Source: Allacma fusca
Lineage: Eukaryota > Arthropoda > Collembola > Symphypleona > Sminthuridae
DNA length: 64,000 nucleotides
Assembly: GCA_947179485.1 (NCBI GenBank)
Contig: OX359245.1
Location: forward strand, 59,631,067-59,695,066
Direction: 5' to 3'
In this document: piece after piece, positions 1 through 13,156 of the stretch
How positions within the stretch are numbered: the stretch's first letter is position 1
Layout of the letters: every line of letters starts with the position of its first letter
Notes under the pieces: generated by a model
What the model was told of the DNA's origin: nothing
The model's input: the letters and a program-made list of their open reading frames with translations, nothing else
Database searches by the model: none
Position numbers and translations under genes: made by a program

Positions 1-71
1 AAGAGAAAATTATACCTCATATCGCTTCGCTCACAATATGGACTCGATTCATCGAGTGGAATTCGGATTTT

Positions 72-475
72 TTTCTATGCACTGTTCACATTCTCAGAGA
101 TTAATTTGAAGCTTAGCAGGGAAACGCGCATGCAAAGACGGATAATTTTGTTGTTGTCTTTGTGGAAAGATGATACATAATCCGGATTTGCAAGGATTGA
201 AACTAATTAAAACAGAATTGTCATATTTTATTTTCCATAAAACATAAGCTACTTATGTTTTGAGGCTTACAAGGAAGTAAATTTATTAACAGGCCCTATT
301 GTAACATTCAGGTAAATACCAATGGAGTATAACCGAAGTTTTGGGTTTAGGTTAGCTATACTCAAAAGTTTGGACAGTATGGAAATTTTGCTTCCTTTTA
401 TGCTAATAATAATTCCGTTATGACTATAAACGGTTAGCAATTTGATACAACAGATTTAATCGGTTAGACATAATA
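72..475 (+). repeat. Dispersed ~400-bp repeat, copy A
   Basis: This stretch recurs in the same orientation at 13898-14295 with small indels and substitutions. Shared landmarks run in the same order: a CTGTTCACATTCTCAGAGAT block, a GGATTTGCAAGGATTGAAAC block, and CCGTTATGACTATAAACGGT near the right end, which is itself a short hairpin (ACCGTTTATAG / CTATAAACGG). No coding frame is maintained between the copies. It is probably a fragment of an unclassified non-autonomous element or an old segmental copy. Confidence 0.75.
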
Positions 476-619
476 CTACTAATACTAATTTACTAGTTTG
501 ATTTGAGATAATAGATTGAGTACAATAAACAATAAAAACCAATTTGAAATATTTTTGATAAAAATGAAGATCATTGAATGAACAACTTAATTTGTAAAAT
601 AAACAACAGTGTTATAAAT

Positions 620-920
620 AGCAAGGAATGTAACTTTTGCACGTCATTTTCGTAAATCATCTCAACAATTTCGAAAATATCTGTTGACAAAAATCATTTT
701 CAGTAAAACAACTCAACAATTTCGAAAATCCCTGTTGACAAAAATCACTTTCAGTAAAAAACCTAAACAATTTCAAAAATTCCTGCTGACAAACATTGTT
801 ATCCAGAAAACACCTCAACAATTTCGAAAACCCGTTTGCAATCCTGTTTCAAAATTTCCCTGCTGAAATTTTTTTCCCTGGGAAGATTCTTCCCGTCTTC
901 ACACATAAATCCGACCCCTG
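620..920. repeat. CCCTGTTGAC/TTTCGAAAATC motif-array repeat, copy 1
   Basis: About four imperfect ~50-bp units follow one another, each with CAACAATTTCGAAAAT then CCTGTTGACAAA. They end in a unique block with CCCTGGGAAGATTCTTCCCG and terminate at CGACCCCTG (920). The same unit and end-block recur at 26725-27024 and, as an end fragment, at 53925-53990. Read on the minus strand the end is CAGGGGTCGGATTT, like a hAT-type end. No matching second end or 8-bp duplication was found, so this copy looks truncated. Confidence 0.7.
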
Positions 921-3058
921 CCATATCGTCCTTGTAAGCCCGGCAGGATCTATGAGCTACGTTCCCAAAAGAAGGGGCTTGAAAGGAAGGCAAACCCATC
1001 TAGAAACAAGCCTCTGCCAATAAGGTAAATTACATCATCCTCACGTTTTTTTTGCCAAGATTGAAATTACATCTCATGAAATTGCAGGTGTATCGCAATA
1101 ACATTAACACCCCAGCATTTGACGCTCAAGACCTGATTACGCATTTAATGTTACAGGGTAATCTCAAAGTGCAGTTGAATTATTTCTACAGCCAGAAACC
1201 GAGACGTGGGAGAGCTACACATGTCTAATTATTTATATGCAGCTAGACTAATAAGTTCTTCAAAACCGGCACATTCAGCACACTTAGGTGTGAGCAATGT
1301 GAGCATGTAGTCAAATCCAGGCTCACAACTAATGTCACGTTTAGTTGCTTACATAATTATTTGAGGATGCTAATGCTGCTAATTGTCTCCATTTCCGAGA
1401 TGATAATTTTGCTATTAAGGAAAACATTGGCAGAAATTCGAACAGACTCCAGTAATTTATTTGAGGGGAAGACTTTGCGTTGAAAAATTGGATCTTATAA
1501 CGATATTTGCCCACATCACAGTTGCCTTCTTCCTGTTCATAAATGGAAATTTTTAAATATTAATAAATTATAGCCACATGCTGCTGGTAATGATCTAAAC
1601 AATCTTGAGGTCAGTAGCTTGTTCTTGGAATATTTTATTGTTAGTTGGTGTCTTGTAAGACAATAAAATCTTTGAGGACAACGACTACTTTAAGTCCAGA
1701 GGAACTGCTCCGAGAAACATGTACCACCTTGCGAGAAGAATCCCAGTTAGTACAGTAAAACTTGTATATATCTAATGGTTGCTCTAGGGAGGCCAAAATT
1801 TTACCACTATAGATACGGACCCATATAAAAGCATATAGTGTGAAGTTGTCACCATATAAGCACATGCGGCCATATACAGGCATAACAGCGCTAGTCCAAC
1901 AGCTTTAATTGTAAACGTTTTTCCAAATCAGCATTTTTACTTGTACAAATGAATCACTAGTTATTTTATGCTCCAGACTTCGAAATTTCATTTTTGCAAG
2001 GAAATCTTATAAATGATGAACACTGCAGTGACCTTTAAAGCACTCATTTTCGTAAGATATTATCCATAGGATAATTTAGTTTAAATATTTTTCGATCTCT
2101 GGATTCGATGGAATTTCATGCCGAGTTACTTCCGGGTAACTAAATGATCCGAGATCTTACAAGGCAGCTTATAATTATTTGATGACAAAAAAAGCTATTG
2201 AAGACAATGAAGTCAACAAATTAGCATTAGATATACATGTACATACAATATGAAATCGCGGCAAATAAAAACGGGGTCCAAATGTATTTAATTGAACTAA
2301 ACTCAACCAACTGTGTCATTGGTTCAGGTCTCATTACCCTTTGATAATATTTTGCTGTTGAGACTACTCGTAAACATAATACATGCATTTAATATGTAAG
2401 TCCACAATATTTCCGGCTGTTATTGACATTCAAACTATTTTTTAATTTAAGTCAATACAGTGTGTTCGAAATTTTGACCCTTCATTAGGTTCTATTATAA
2501 TCCATTTGAATTTCCTGAATGAGCGTGAATGGAGGCCATTAAAAGTATAATAAGACTAGTGTAACGGTTTTCAAGAAAATTTGATTGACAATGAGTCACT
2601 TTTAGATTTGAATACAAGTGAAACCGAACTGGATTTTGTGATACGACAGAGTTTTGAAGTATGCTCAAATATAGGGGATTACAGCAAGTTAATACTCATA
2701 GTCGAATGAAGTCAAGTGTTTGCAAAACGTATAACAAATATGAAAAGTTTTTCAAAGTATTGATTTTAAAATCTGAAAATTCCACAATCAAAATGATTTA
2801 TGTAAAAAGACATTTGTAAGGTAATTTTGTAAAACATTCGGTGCACACAATTTCGGTGCCGTGTTTCTGTCTGCAGGTGATTTGTAGATTTTGGCTGAAA
2901 TACTTTATAATTGAAACTTTGTGCAAGCGTATTTTTATAAGCGAAACAACATCTAGAAATTGTGCTTTCTTTGTACCACAATTTTGGGAAGTCACAAGTC
3001 TTGACTGTTAAATCCGACAATCATCAAATTGCTGTCAGGTGATGGCTACGTTTTGATA
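921..3058. other. Intergenic, nothing recognised
   Basis: AT-rich DNA with only short spurious reading frames. I see no conserved protein motif, RNA gene or delimited repeat here. Confidence 0.6.
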
Positions 3059-3060
3059 TA

Positions 3061-3876
3061 CAGTCAACTCTCTCTATAACGGAAATTCTGGGGACTGTCA
3101 TATTTTGTCCGTTATAAAGATTGTCCCTTATAGGCTTATAACGGAATTAAATCCACTATACAGAAAGCACACTAACTTATCTAAAAAGTAACTACACATG
3201 CTTATGAAAAATTAAAAAACCACTAAAAATGCATGTAGTTGGTAGATTTGTTAATTTTTGGTATGTAACCACTTCAATTCTTGAAATCCAACTCCAAAAG
3301 TCTGTTGAACGGTTGTTCCCACTTCAATTCTTGGAATCCAAATCCAAAAATCTTGAAAAAGAACTTGACAAATTCTTTTTTCAATACACTTTACTCTCCT
3401 ATTTGCCGGATTGTATTTCAAAAATTATTCAAGGTTTTGCGTTTAGTGCTGCACATTTTAAATTCACGTATTTCTTGATTTCAATCAGTGGTCAATAAAT
3501 ATAACAAATATGTATACAATATTGTCGGTTATAGTTCATATTCAATCTCCCGAGACATCGTGGTTACTCAAGCATGAAGGAAACTGAAGTGCAAAAATAA
3601 GCTTATTATGCAGTTTGCACGTTTTATTTCCAAATTCTGGTGGAAGCGACTACACACATACCAATTATTTTCTGAAAATCCGTTATAGAATGTGTGTACC
3701 ACTCCACCGTACCTTGAAATATGTTCCCTTATAGACAGTTTTCCCTTATAAACATATCCCTTATAAGCCGAGTCTTATACATGTAGTTATATGGGCATTT
3801 TGCCGGGACCAACCAATTGTGTCCCTTATAGTGAGTTTTCCCTTATAGAGTACTCCCTTATAGAGAGAGTTGACTG
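3061..3876. mobile_element. Pogo/Tigger-like MITE, complete, TA duplication
   Basis: The element begins CAGTCAACTCTCTCTATAAC and ends with the inverse, TATAGAGAGAGTTGACTG. It is flanked on both sides by TA (3059-3060 and 3877-3878). Internal blocks near both ends repeat CCCTTATA and CCGTTATA words. There is no transposase frame, so it is non-autonomous. The end sequence and TA target fit the Tc1/mariner superfamily, pogo/Tigger branch. The first ~180 bp recur at 19891-20072. Confidence 0.88.
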
Positions 3877-3878
3877 TA

Positions 3879-4681
3879 TTTAGTTCTTTGAGCGGAAATA
3901 ATAATTTTCTGATTTCGTAAAAAGCCATTAAAATACATATGGAAATTACGATTTCACCTGAACACCTCCTGGAAAATATAACTAGAAAAAAACGCAGATC
4001 ACTCCTTTTACCAAAAAAACTAAGTAAGCTATTTCGTGTTCATGGGTCCCTAGAAATACATTGGTCAGGGCGTGACAAGGATTTTTAAACCTGACTATCC
4101 TGCATTACTGACAATTCAGCTCCAAATATTCTCCGAAATTACTTGTGAATCACCATCACAGTCACAAGATCAGTATTATAAGTGCTGTAAGGCTAGACCA
4201 ATTCCATATTGGAGATTTGAATGTTATGGATTAAGCACCTATTACGATTTTTACGGATTCACTGGAGACTATGGAATTTCTCTTCTTCAGCTTTGAGTCG
4301 TTTCACTACTTGAGTTGGTAACCTTCCTTTGTACTGTGCTATTATTTTCAGAATTTAGGAATATTGCAGCCTTGGTGATAGAAAGCCTATTTTGTCAGCT
4401 TTGCTTGCAGTGCAAACTCTATTTAGCGCTAAAATTATTGATACTATGTCATTGTCAGCATCTTCCTGCTAGGTACCGGATGTTTCCATAAGTATCTAAA
4501 AATTGTGTATGCAACCCTTGACAATAAATCAACATTAGTAATATTACTCCATTTATATAAAGCTCGTGCAGTACTTGGCAGCACAACTAAGAAACTGAGA
4601 TTAAATAATAAAATTTAAGGCTAAAAGAACAGTACAATCACAATTAGATCGAATAGACTTGTTTCAAGGATAAAACTGATT
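3879..4681. other. Intergenic between MITE and chemoreceptor-like gene
   Basis: No supportable gene. A 74-codon plus-strand frame at 4072-4296 has several Cys and Tyr residues but no recognisable domain or splice context. Because the neighbouring gene reads leftwards, this is its 3' flank. Confidence 0.5.
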
Positions 4682-6460
4682 TTACATGTTGGAACTAATC
4701 AGAAGTGTAGCAACGGCCCTAATAATGAAATCAATGAAGATTGGCGTGGACTCTCTCTCCATTGTATGAAAACTTCCGACTTTGATGCCTGTATTCTCAA
4801 TGGATCTGACTTGCTTCGTAATTATTAATGCGTCTTTCCCAGACATTCTCATCAACATTGAGCATCTAACTAACTCACTTTTTAATATGCTCATACATTC
4901 AGGGATGTTAAAGGCTTTCCCGAAAGTTGCTGTAAAAGTGAAACTCGTGTAGGAGCCGACACCGAGGAAGAAAATGGACGAACTCGGTTGCTCTGAATAA
5001 GATTTGATAGAAACAAACAAGGCCGCTACCGACAACATTAGTGATATTTGCTTAATGCTGTAGACTATTAAGTAATATCCTGAGTTGAATAAACCGACGA
5101 ACAGTTTCACGTATCTGATTTGTACATAGCAACGATTAGCTGAATTTTTCGTTGAAGTCTGCTTCCTGAAAAAACAAATTTTTCATAACTATGTTAAATA
5201 TTCAGTAATTATGTATACACCTAAATGATACAATTTTTAAAAAACAAACATTTTCAAGCCGTTGTTGTAAATAAATATAATCAATGCTACTAATATGACA
5301 TATTTATATGTGATGATGTGTACTTTCATGTGTTGTAATTTGTAATCATATAATTATAGCAAAAATATTAAAAATCTTGCCCATGTCGAAATTCCCTGTA
5401 CGGTTCCTTGATAATACATACCTTAACAAGATCAATTCGTAATTCAAAATATGCATTATCTTCTCCAAAAAGAGTAGCATATTTTCGATTCCAAATATGG
5501 CACTCAACGCTGCTGAATGTGATATGACAGTGTCATGGAGAAGAAGAATTACGTAAGACCAAGGACTTTGCCAAGATTCGGGCAGCATGTGATAAGCAAG
5601 AAGCGTTTTGCAGATGCAGGCTGTCAATACCATGAATGCATTAGCAAAAATAACACCAGTGGGTGAAATCAGGATGGCCACAAGTTCTTTTCCAGAATAT
5701 CGCTTCCAATGTTTGCGTCGTGTTGAATCTATGATAAAGTTTTTATTTTCAAGAATCTTTATTAGATACATATAACAAGTTCATCGCAGGACAATCGGTT
5801 GAAAAGAAAGAAAATGCTTAGCGAGCATACTAAAAATTATCTTGAAAAACAATTCGAGCAGATTGAGCAAAAGGATCGGAATGTATTTGAACTAAAATCA
5901 ACGTCGTTGTAGAGACAAATATATATGTATCACCATATAGATATACATAAATCACCATATACTGTGTCATTGAAAAGTACGTGGACGATTTTGTCTCTTC
6001 AACGTTAATAGGCTTCCACTCCAAATACGCGAGTTCACCGATTGGATAATATATTTAATTTAAAATTATTGCAAAGATTTTCATATTTACCAATTTTATC
6101 TTTTTCGAAAATGAAGTTAAAAACCATTACTGTTATCCCAGTGTTTTGGATAATTGTAAATGTTTCGATTAGGCTACCCCAGCATAGGCCTGCAATGAAC
6201 AACACGTGCAGTGGCAGTTCATAAATTATTATGACTTCGCTTCGTTCTGACATTAAAAGAGCAAAACCGTAAAGAGCCAAAATCAACCGAAGGATTTTGT
6301 AGAAGTAAAAGAAAATCCAGAGGTATCTTCTTAAATTACTTGCAGGTTTCATGCAAACCATCTGCCCCTCGGTTAGTATCACTTTGAATGGAAGCATATT
6401 CGTATTTGAGCCGAACGCAACATATCGCACATGAAATTTTAAATCCGCAGCGGAAATCAT
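4682..6460 (-). CDS. Chemoreceptor-like multi-membrane protein, three exons, intact
   Basis: Exons 6460-6091, 5728-5422 and 5165-4682 join in frame to 386 codons plus stop. Introns are phase 1 (donor GTAAAT, acceptor TAG) and phase 2 (donor GTATGT, acceptor CAG). The start is ATG at 6460; a further 5' exon cannot be excluded. Hydrophobic segments lie near residues 47-69, 75-95, 138-165, 175-215, 247-285 and 290-312, giving six or seven membrane passes. Near the C-terminus (~354-372) is GSFHTMERESTPIFIDF, which I recognise as typical of a large gustatory/odorant-receptor-like family in springtails. Length, topology and phases match the pseudogene at 20886-24316, whose exon 1/2 junction is also phase 1. 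The likely role is an integral-membrane ligand-gated chemosensory channel subunit; the ligand is unknown. Seen: exons, frame, hydrophobicity. From memory: the family signature. Confidence 0.75.
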
Positions 6461-9083
6461 TTCACTACAAGATATGGATTGTTCTCAAGCTAGTCGTTGG
6501 TAATTGTTGTACAAATTTTTAGAAACCTTGTAATACGTATCTGTAGAAATAAAAATAAAATTAATTGAGGAAGTATTTCAGAATTCTACAAGTTTGAATT
6601 TTTGAAGATCAGTATTGGGGTTCCTTGTATAGTAGATTTTGTGAAAAATAGTAATTCTTTCAAGTTGTTGAAAAGTTTTAAGCTGATTTATTCACTGCAC
6701 AGGGTTAAGGACCTTACGATTTGCGACACTCAAGTGTGGCAAGACTCTGCTGAATGTACCCACATCTATATCTCATCAGTATTGGTTAATCATTTGCGGA
6801 ACCTACTCGTCAAACGAATAAATACATACTATGTTTAAATCCACCAAAATGCTGTTGTTTGTATTGACAGCAAAAATATTTTTTTATATTGAAGTTAATA
6901 CAATAATTGAACCCCAATACCCACTATTAGAATATATTGTATTCCAATTTATTCCCTTTCCTGACTGCGAGAAAGTGGCGGTAATTTAAAGTATTATTGC
7001 TAGTTTTTGTTATTTGTATTCATCTATATTGTTTTTATCATTTCTCAACTACGCACAAACAAACGGCTTCAGTCACTTTCTACAAATAAAAGTTACAGAA
7101 AATAAGGATGTTCTAGTAATTTTTCATATTTTAGAATGTTATGCTGCTCAACTTATTATCTACAGTACTAGCTGGCATTTTTTCATGGCTGTTCTAGCCG
7201 TTATAAAAGTTTTTATAAAAGTGATTATCTTGTGTTACACATGTTTACAAACTTCGAAATACGTATATAAACCCGAAAGAAAAGTATTTCAGAATTCTAC
7301 AAGCTCGATGTTGGAGTAATAGTACTAATGCGTTTATTCTTTGCTAGAACCAATTTTATACTAAGTAGAATTGTATGGGGGATTTAGGTACATTAGGGAT
7401 GATATTAGCGGTAAATTTTATAGCAATGTTTATGAAAGATTGGGCAATTCATTTATATCTTTGACAATTATTAAACAATTAGTTTACCAATTCACAGGAA
7501 AGTTATTTAAGTTAACGACATTAGGATTTACTACGCTGAAAAGTTTTACAAATGATGCAAAGACGGTTTGCATTACGTGTTACACTGTCGCGGAAGCAGG
7601 AAATCAAAATCTATTAAACTGAAACTTTAAAATCTATTAAAGCACACATATATTTTTCACAACTCATTATTGAAAACATTAAAGTGAAATCTACACTACG
7701 TGGATATATTAGCCGTGCTAGTCGATGACCTACTTTGTTTCAGCACATTTGGTCCGTTTTTGCCCTAAATTGTCGCAATTTTATTGAAAAATTGCGTAAT
7801 TTTTTAAAATTGATGAAAATTAACAACATCATTTATTTACTAAAGCAGTTTGATTTAAAGACAGTACGATATACGACGCTGAAATGTGGAGTTAACAGGA
7901 AAAAATCATAAATTAAAATGCGTCGTTAAATTCTATTCAAGTACAAATTTGTTTTCATAACAAGTTGAAGAAATCAAAGTGGAAACTAGGAAGGTGTCCT
8001 AATTCCCAAGCTAGGAAATTATACTATAACTACCGATCGTGTTTTTGAGAACGCAGATATTTTTATTGAATGTGGAAGCAATACGGAAATACACAATATT
8101 GCCGGTTCTTATGGACAATTAAAAGTTTTCAATTCACGTAAATTCAATATACAATTAAGTTCTATTATATTCAAGTTGTTTTTTCTGAATGCAACTTAGT
8201 GGCCTTCAATAAGTTTTAGTTCTAATTCTTTTCCACGGGTTAATCGTTTCCTGAAAAAGACACAAACAATCTTCTTCAGCTATTTCTTCAAAATAGAAAT
8301 TTCAAGAAATGAGGATGACTTAGTTAATTTCCGTCTTGTACAATGGGTTGCTCCAGTAAGCTACTTTTAGCGGATATTTTTCACGGATAATCTGAGCGTT
8401 ATGAAAATATTTCAAAGCGATGCTCTCGTTGTAAACTTGATAGGGATTGAGTCAAATTTGATATCGTTGGTGACAAAATTTTCGAGAGAAACTCAATTAA
8501 TTAATAGAGACAATATTCTTATTTTGACAACGATCGCATTCATTAAATTCATTAAAGGGGGTAAGCGGTTAATGGTACTTGTATCTGATGTTTAGGAAAC
8601 GAAATATATCATATTTATATATTATATGTATTACATTTATATTTTGTTTACGAAATATATGGATATAATTGCACGATACGTACAATTGCAAGTGCAATTG
8701 CAATTTGTAATTTTCAAGTTAACTGATAATTATATGTATAGTGTAAATTGGCCGTGAAGAGGCAAAATGATCTGTGCATTTTTTATTAGTGGCAAAATGA
8801 TCTACATTGAGTTTCACTAAATTGAAAAAAAGTGTAATTATTAAATAAAATGATAACTACAATGCATAAAGAAACAGAGATGCGCAAGTGATATTGCTTT
8901 CCTTCAAGCCTTCTAAGGCTAAAATTTTGTAAAATGTTATCCTTTAACATATATTTACATGAAACTCTTAAAATGTTTACAATTTCCTCAACCTTTCTTC
9001 GATAAAGCATAAACACAAGTTCGTCTTCGACCATGTTTCAATTTTAAACTTCGTCTGATTTTTTAATGAATCCATAAACTCTC
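6461..9083. other. Intergenic, nothing recognised; one short local duplication
   Basis: No gene can be supported. Plus-strand frames at 7014-7319, 7371-7622 and 8401-8595 are hydrophobic or Lys/Ile-rich but show no motif, splice signals or homology to the neighbours. The 20-mer GTATTTCAGAATTCTACAAG occurs at 6573-6592 and again at 7284-7303, in similar flanking sequence, which marks a local duplication. Confidence 0.5.
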
Positions 9084-9091
9084 GTTATCTG

Positions 9092-9987
9092 CAGAGGTGT
9101 GGAAAATACGTGAAATTAATTATTGAAATACAAAATACAAATGCACTTTCAGAAAGGTTAAAATACAAATATAAACTACAAATACCGGGTGTAACGTAGT
9201 TAAGATACAATATAAAATACAAATATCCAGAGTCATTTGGGCAAGATACAAAATAAAATACTTTCCTTCCAACAAAAAAAGAAAATATGAAATAAAATAC
9301 CGTATTTGAAGTACAAAATACATATTGAAAATACTCACATATGTAACTCAAAGTACCTATCTGAGATGTATCTAGTTTATTCTCAGTAAGCATTTTGTAT
9401 AATTTGGCCAAATAATCCGATATATAAAAATAAATCAACTTAATAAAGGTAACTGCATGTTATTAGTCTTTATAGAGTTGTGCATTTGTGTGTATCAAAG
9501 TAAATTAACATGGTCATATGTATAGATATTTTTCCTTTAAATAAATAATCTTATAACTCCTGGGTAATGTATTTATATTTGGGTCACTAATTTAGCTAGC
9601 TTTATAATTCTCAGATACATTGAATTTTATGTATTTATACAGTAATTTCTTCAAACCCGTCCAACAGGTTTCAAAAACTCGTTTAAAATGTTTATTTGAG
9701 CATGTTTTAGAGTAACCTTAACAATTGCCAGAGTCATGTATTTTAAAACTATATTTTGTATATACTGACTGGGTAAATTTTTTGAAGATAAATAAATACA
9801 AAATATTATCACGTTTGTAATCTTCAAAATACGAAATATAAAATACAGTAGACATGTTGGTGCTGACAAAATACGAAATACAAAATACTTTAAACAATTT
9901 ACGGCTAGAAAAATACCAAATACGAAACACTAAATGTATTTCAAATACTATTTCAAATACAATATTTCAAAATATTCCACACCTCTG
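9092..9987. mobile_element. hAT-like MITE, AAATAC motif family
   Basis: An 8-bp duplication GTTATCTG flanks it exactly (9084-9091 and 9988-9995). It starts CAGAGGTGTGGAA and ends TTCCACACCTCTG. Subterminal regions are dense in AAATACAAAATAC-type words on the left and their complement or like words on the right. No transposase is encoded; short frames inside are Tyr/Ile-rich translations of the repeat. The 8-bp duplication and CAG..CTG ends define the hAT superfamily. 896 bp. Confidence 0.92.
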
Positions 9988-9995
9988 GTTATCTG

Positions 9996-10682
9996 AGATG
10001 CCTTTTGACGGAATTTTGGATAAACATATTTCCGGTCTCTTTAAAATATGTACATATAGCAACAGAAGCCTTTATTAATTAACATGAAATGGTCCACACA
10101 AAGTCACAAACCATACTTCAGTTAATAATCTCGCTTAATAGTACTTAGTAGTAGCGATTAACTTGCTATTTACACGAAGCAGTATTTGGAATCATTCACA
10201 TGCAAATTCCTTCGTAACACATGAGATAGTATAAAGTGAATTTTCTATATAATGGTTTCCTCTTAGACAACATTCCCTTTATATTGACATGTTTAAATTT
10301 TACCCAGTATTACATTTACATCATATATTAATTAGATTTAGTGAAATCCCGATATATTCTCAGGTATTTGGGCATCCCTTACAAATCACTATATATAAAA
10401 TTCACTGTATTATTGTATGGCTTAATAAATGAATTAGAAACCACTTTAGTATTAGTGTTTCATTTACACTTCCCACACATACTTAAAGGGAAATATATTT
10501 CCAATGCACGGATGATATGAACCCTACGTTGAAGGTTGTGAACGAAAAAAATCCTGAATAAAGAATTTGTGTTTTTAATTATTTATAAAGAAATTGATAA
10601 AATTAAAAAATCATTTACGAAAAATTTAACTATACCTATATTTAACAAGTTTGGCGAAATCCTGCACACTGCTAATTTTCAG
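9996..10682. other. Intergenic 3' of acyltransferase gene
   Basis: AT-rich, no gene or delimited repeat seen. It holds the 3' flank of the acyltransferase gene that ends at 10683. Confidence 0.55.
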
Positions 10683-12301
10683 CTAACCAACCATTGAGTT
10701 CAGTTCATCTTGAACAAATTTGTCGAAATTATTGAAAATTTTCTCAGATGGGAAAATCCTTTTATCCATAATCAGTACGATTCTCTGTTGTCCATTAATC
10801 CCACACGTTAAAATGCTTGTCCCTATAAAATTAGGGGAAATTAATAAAGTTCCACAATATTGTCCTGATTTTAATTTGAAAATTCGGAAAAAATTTGCGG
10901 AAAATTCAAATATTTTTCTCACCGATGTAATGGCCGGGTGGTTCAACTGCAGCTTCCAAGCATTTGATGCTTTTTTCCGCAACATTGCCGGATGGCTCAA
11001 ATACTGGCATTATCGACATTAAAACTGAGCTGCCTGTCCCAGTGGAGTAAGCCACAGGTTTTAGAAGGAAGTTAGGCAGAGATGCAAAAGCAATTGGAAG
11101 CGCTGACTGAAGGAAATTCAGAGCTGGACTTGACAGCTGGTTTAACTTCTTTTGAATTTTTTGCGCTCTGTTAGCTCCCGAGTCGAATCGTATGGGCCAA
11201 AGGAAGTCCGTGATTACCCTTAAAATATTTCGGAAAAATATTCCTAAAGCATCGTTCATACAAACATTCCCCCCTTTTGCTGTTTCTAATGATACTGTAT
11301 ACTTACGCATGGTTAACTAAACCTCCAGGATGATGAGGCATGGGTAATGGAATGAGTGTTGACAAATATTCAGGAACTGGAAGTTGCGCTTCTTGAAACA
11401 TCCTTTGGAGACCTCCGGCAAGAACGGACATTAACACTGCAGCGAAGGACAATCCTATTTTATCCTTCGCCTCTCGAACCTGGTCCAATGTTAAAGTCCG
11501 GACTACGGCAGTGTAACAGTCTCTCGTTCCCCCTACATGCTCAAAATGCCAGTTATTTTGAAAATCCCACTTGTCCCAAATAACCCCAGCAAAGTCATAT
11601 GGCGCTCTCAAAATGGACCGCAACAATGCTTGTCTTTTGGGGGAAGGATTTTTTCTTGACCGAGGCCGGAACTCAAACCCCGTTTGAAAGAGTTTATTCA
11701 GGAAGGCTTTACCGCTGTAGCCATCCATGAGGGCGTGATGATGACGAAAAATACAGAGGGTTTGCGGGGTTGGCCCGGACATACGAATAGAAAATGCTTC
11801 CCACGGACTCTGTCCTTTTTTCCAAGGAGCACCAATTAACCGTCCCATTACTCGTGTAGCGTCATCTTCCGTACATCCTGCTTTTAGCTCTAAATCTCCG
11901 GTGTAGTCATATTCTCGCATGTGGTTTTTCAATGCAAAAGCCTCATCATACCTCCAAAATGTGTAGCCACAGAAGGTTGTCCAAGACTGCAAGATCCTTT
12001 TGTATAACTGCCGACCCGAACAGCTTAGTATATTTTCGTATGCATTTTTTCGGTAAGTTTCAAGGGAAAAACTTCCTTCCACGTAGATGTAGTACATTAT
12101 ATTTAATGTGGGGTAAAAAGTCAGAGTCGCTGACAGACCGGTGGGGAAGCCGTCCAAGTCCTGGCGGAATAATTTTGCAAGAAGGAAAACCAGGCCTCGG
12201 ATTGGTAACAGAAATAAAGCAACCAATAGCAGCGCCACAGTTAGGATGAGAATCGGTAGAGTTAAAAGACCTTGTAACATTTTCCGGGATTCTAGTGACA
12301 T
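10683..12301 (-). CDS. Wax-ester-synthase/DGAT-type O-acyltransferase, three exons
   Basis: Exons 12301-11307, 11218-10923 and 10822-10683 join to 476 codons plus stop. Introns are 88 and 100 nt (donors GTAAGT and GTGAGA; acceptors AAG and TAG; phases 2 and 1). The family transfers fatty acyl groups from acyl-CoA to long-chain alcohols or diacylglycerol, making wax esters or neutral lipid, usually at the ER membrane. Visible features: hydrophobic N-terminal stretch ~11-42; catalytic HHxxxDG as HHALMDG at residues 188-194; a conserved PLPMPHHPGGLVNH stretch at the exon 1/2 junction; and a C-terminal block GTSILTCGINGQQRIVLIMD, the usual place for the family's C-terminal strand. Length is normal for the family (~450-500). 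No disabling change is seen. ATG at 12301 is the first in frame. Springtails carry many such genes, plausibly for cuticular wax or storage lipid; the exact substrate is unknown. Confidence 0.87.
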
Positions 12302-13136
12302 GTTGCCAAGATTGCTTTTGCTTTTCTTTTGTGTATTGAATGTATGAAGTTAAAGCTAGAGAAATTAGAATTTTTACACAATTAAAATTTCGATTTTCCT
12401 CTGGAGACAATTAATTAAAGAAAATTGATAACACATCTACAATCCTATCATGTGGAAGTTTTGTGTGAGAAAAACATTGTAATTTGAGTCAGAAACTTCA
12501 TTTCTAAATAGGAACTTTGTATATTATAGGTAGAAAATATATTTAGAAATCCCCAGCCGAAAATTGAGTATTTACCTTCTTTTACTGTAAGCAGACCTGT
12601 TTGATTTTTTTGAGAAATTAAATACACAAGTTGGAACTAATTTTTATGAGCAATACAAAAATATTTTTGTTCCAAGTACCCAACAAGATTCCAACTGGCA
12701 CAATTGTAGATGATGAAGACAGAACTGATGGATGTATTTACTAAAATATTACGCATTTATCTGTTTTCTGTTGAGAAAATTAATCCCTGTAAAATTTCAA
12801 AAATGAACGGAATTTATTTTTCTTTGCTAGCAAGTGTTTGCAATTTAAATGAAATTAATTATCCCAATGAACATAAGTAATTAGATTTTGTAACATTTGT
12901 AATCCTTGACCTAGGTAAACAAAAGCCGGTTACAGGTTCTCAGGTGCATCAGATAGCATTAATAAGGGATTATATTCCTACACATCGTTACACAATAATA
13001 TTTCTTCTCCTGATGCTTTTGGAACTTTACAGATATTAAAATTGCTTAATCAACAAGAATTTCCGTATTTTCACACAACCTTCCGCAAAAGAATTAGCTT
13101 GTAAGAATACCTGGAACTGAATCATTAACGTTTGAT
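12302..13136. other. 5' flank of acyltransferase gene
   Basis: Upstream region of the minus-strand acyltransferase gene. Nothing specific is recognised: AT-rich, no TATA box I can defend, no repeat ends. Confidence 0.5.
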
Positions 13137-13156
13137 TTATTAAAAACTTAACATTG

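Noticed and set aside
4072..4296. 74-codon frame with several cysteines
   Set aside because: No signal peptide, splice sites or recognisable cysteine pattern.
5830..6024. Minus-strand frame between chemoreceptor exons 1 and 2
   Set aside because: Exon 1 and exon 2 splice directly in phase 1 across it, matching the pseudogene paralogue; it is intron.
11219..11310. Frame reading across the first acyltransferase intron
   Set aside because: It begins in a different frame from exon 1; the 88-nt GT-AG intron 11306-11219 restores phase and family-like sequence.
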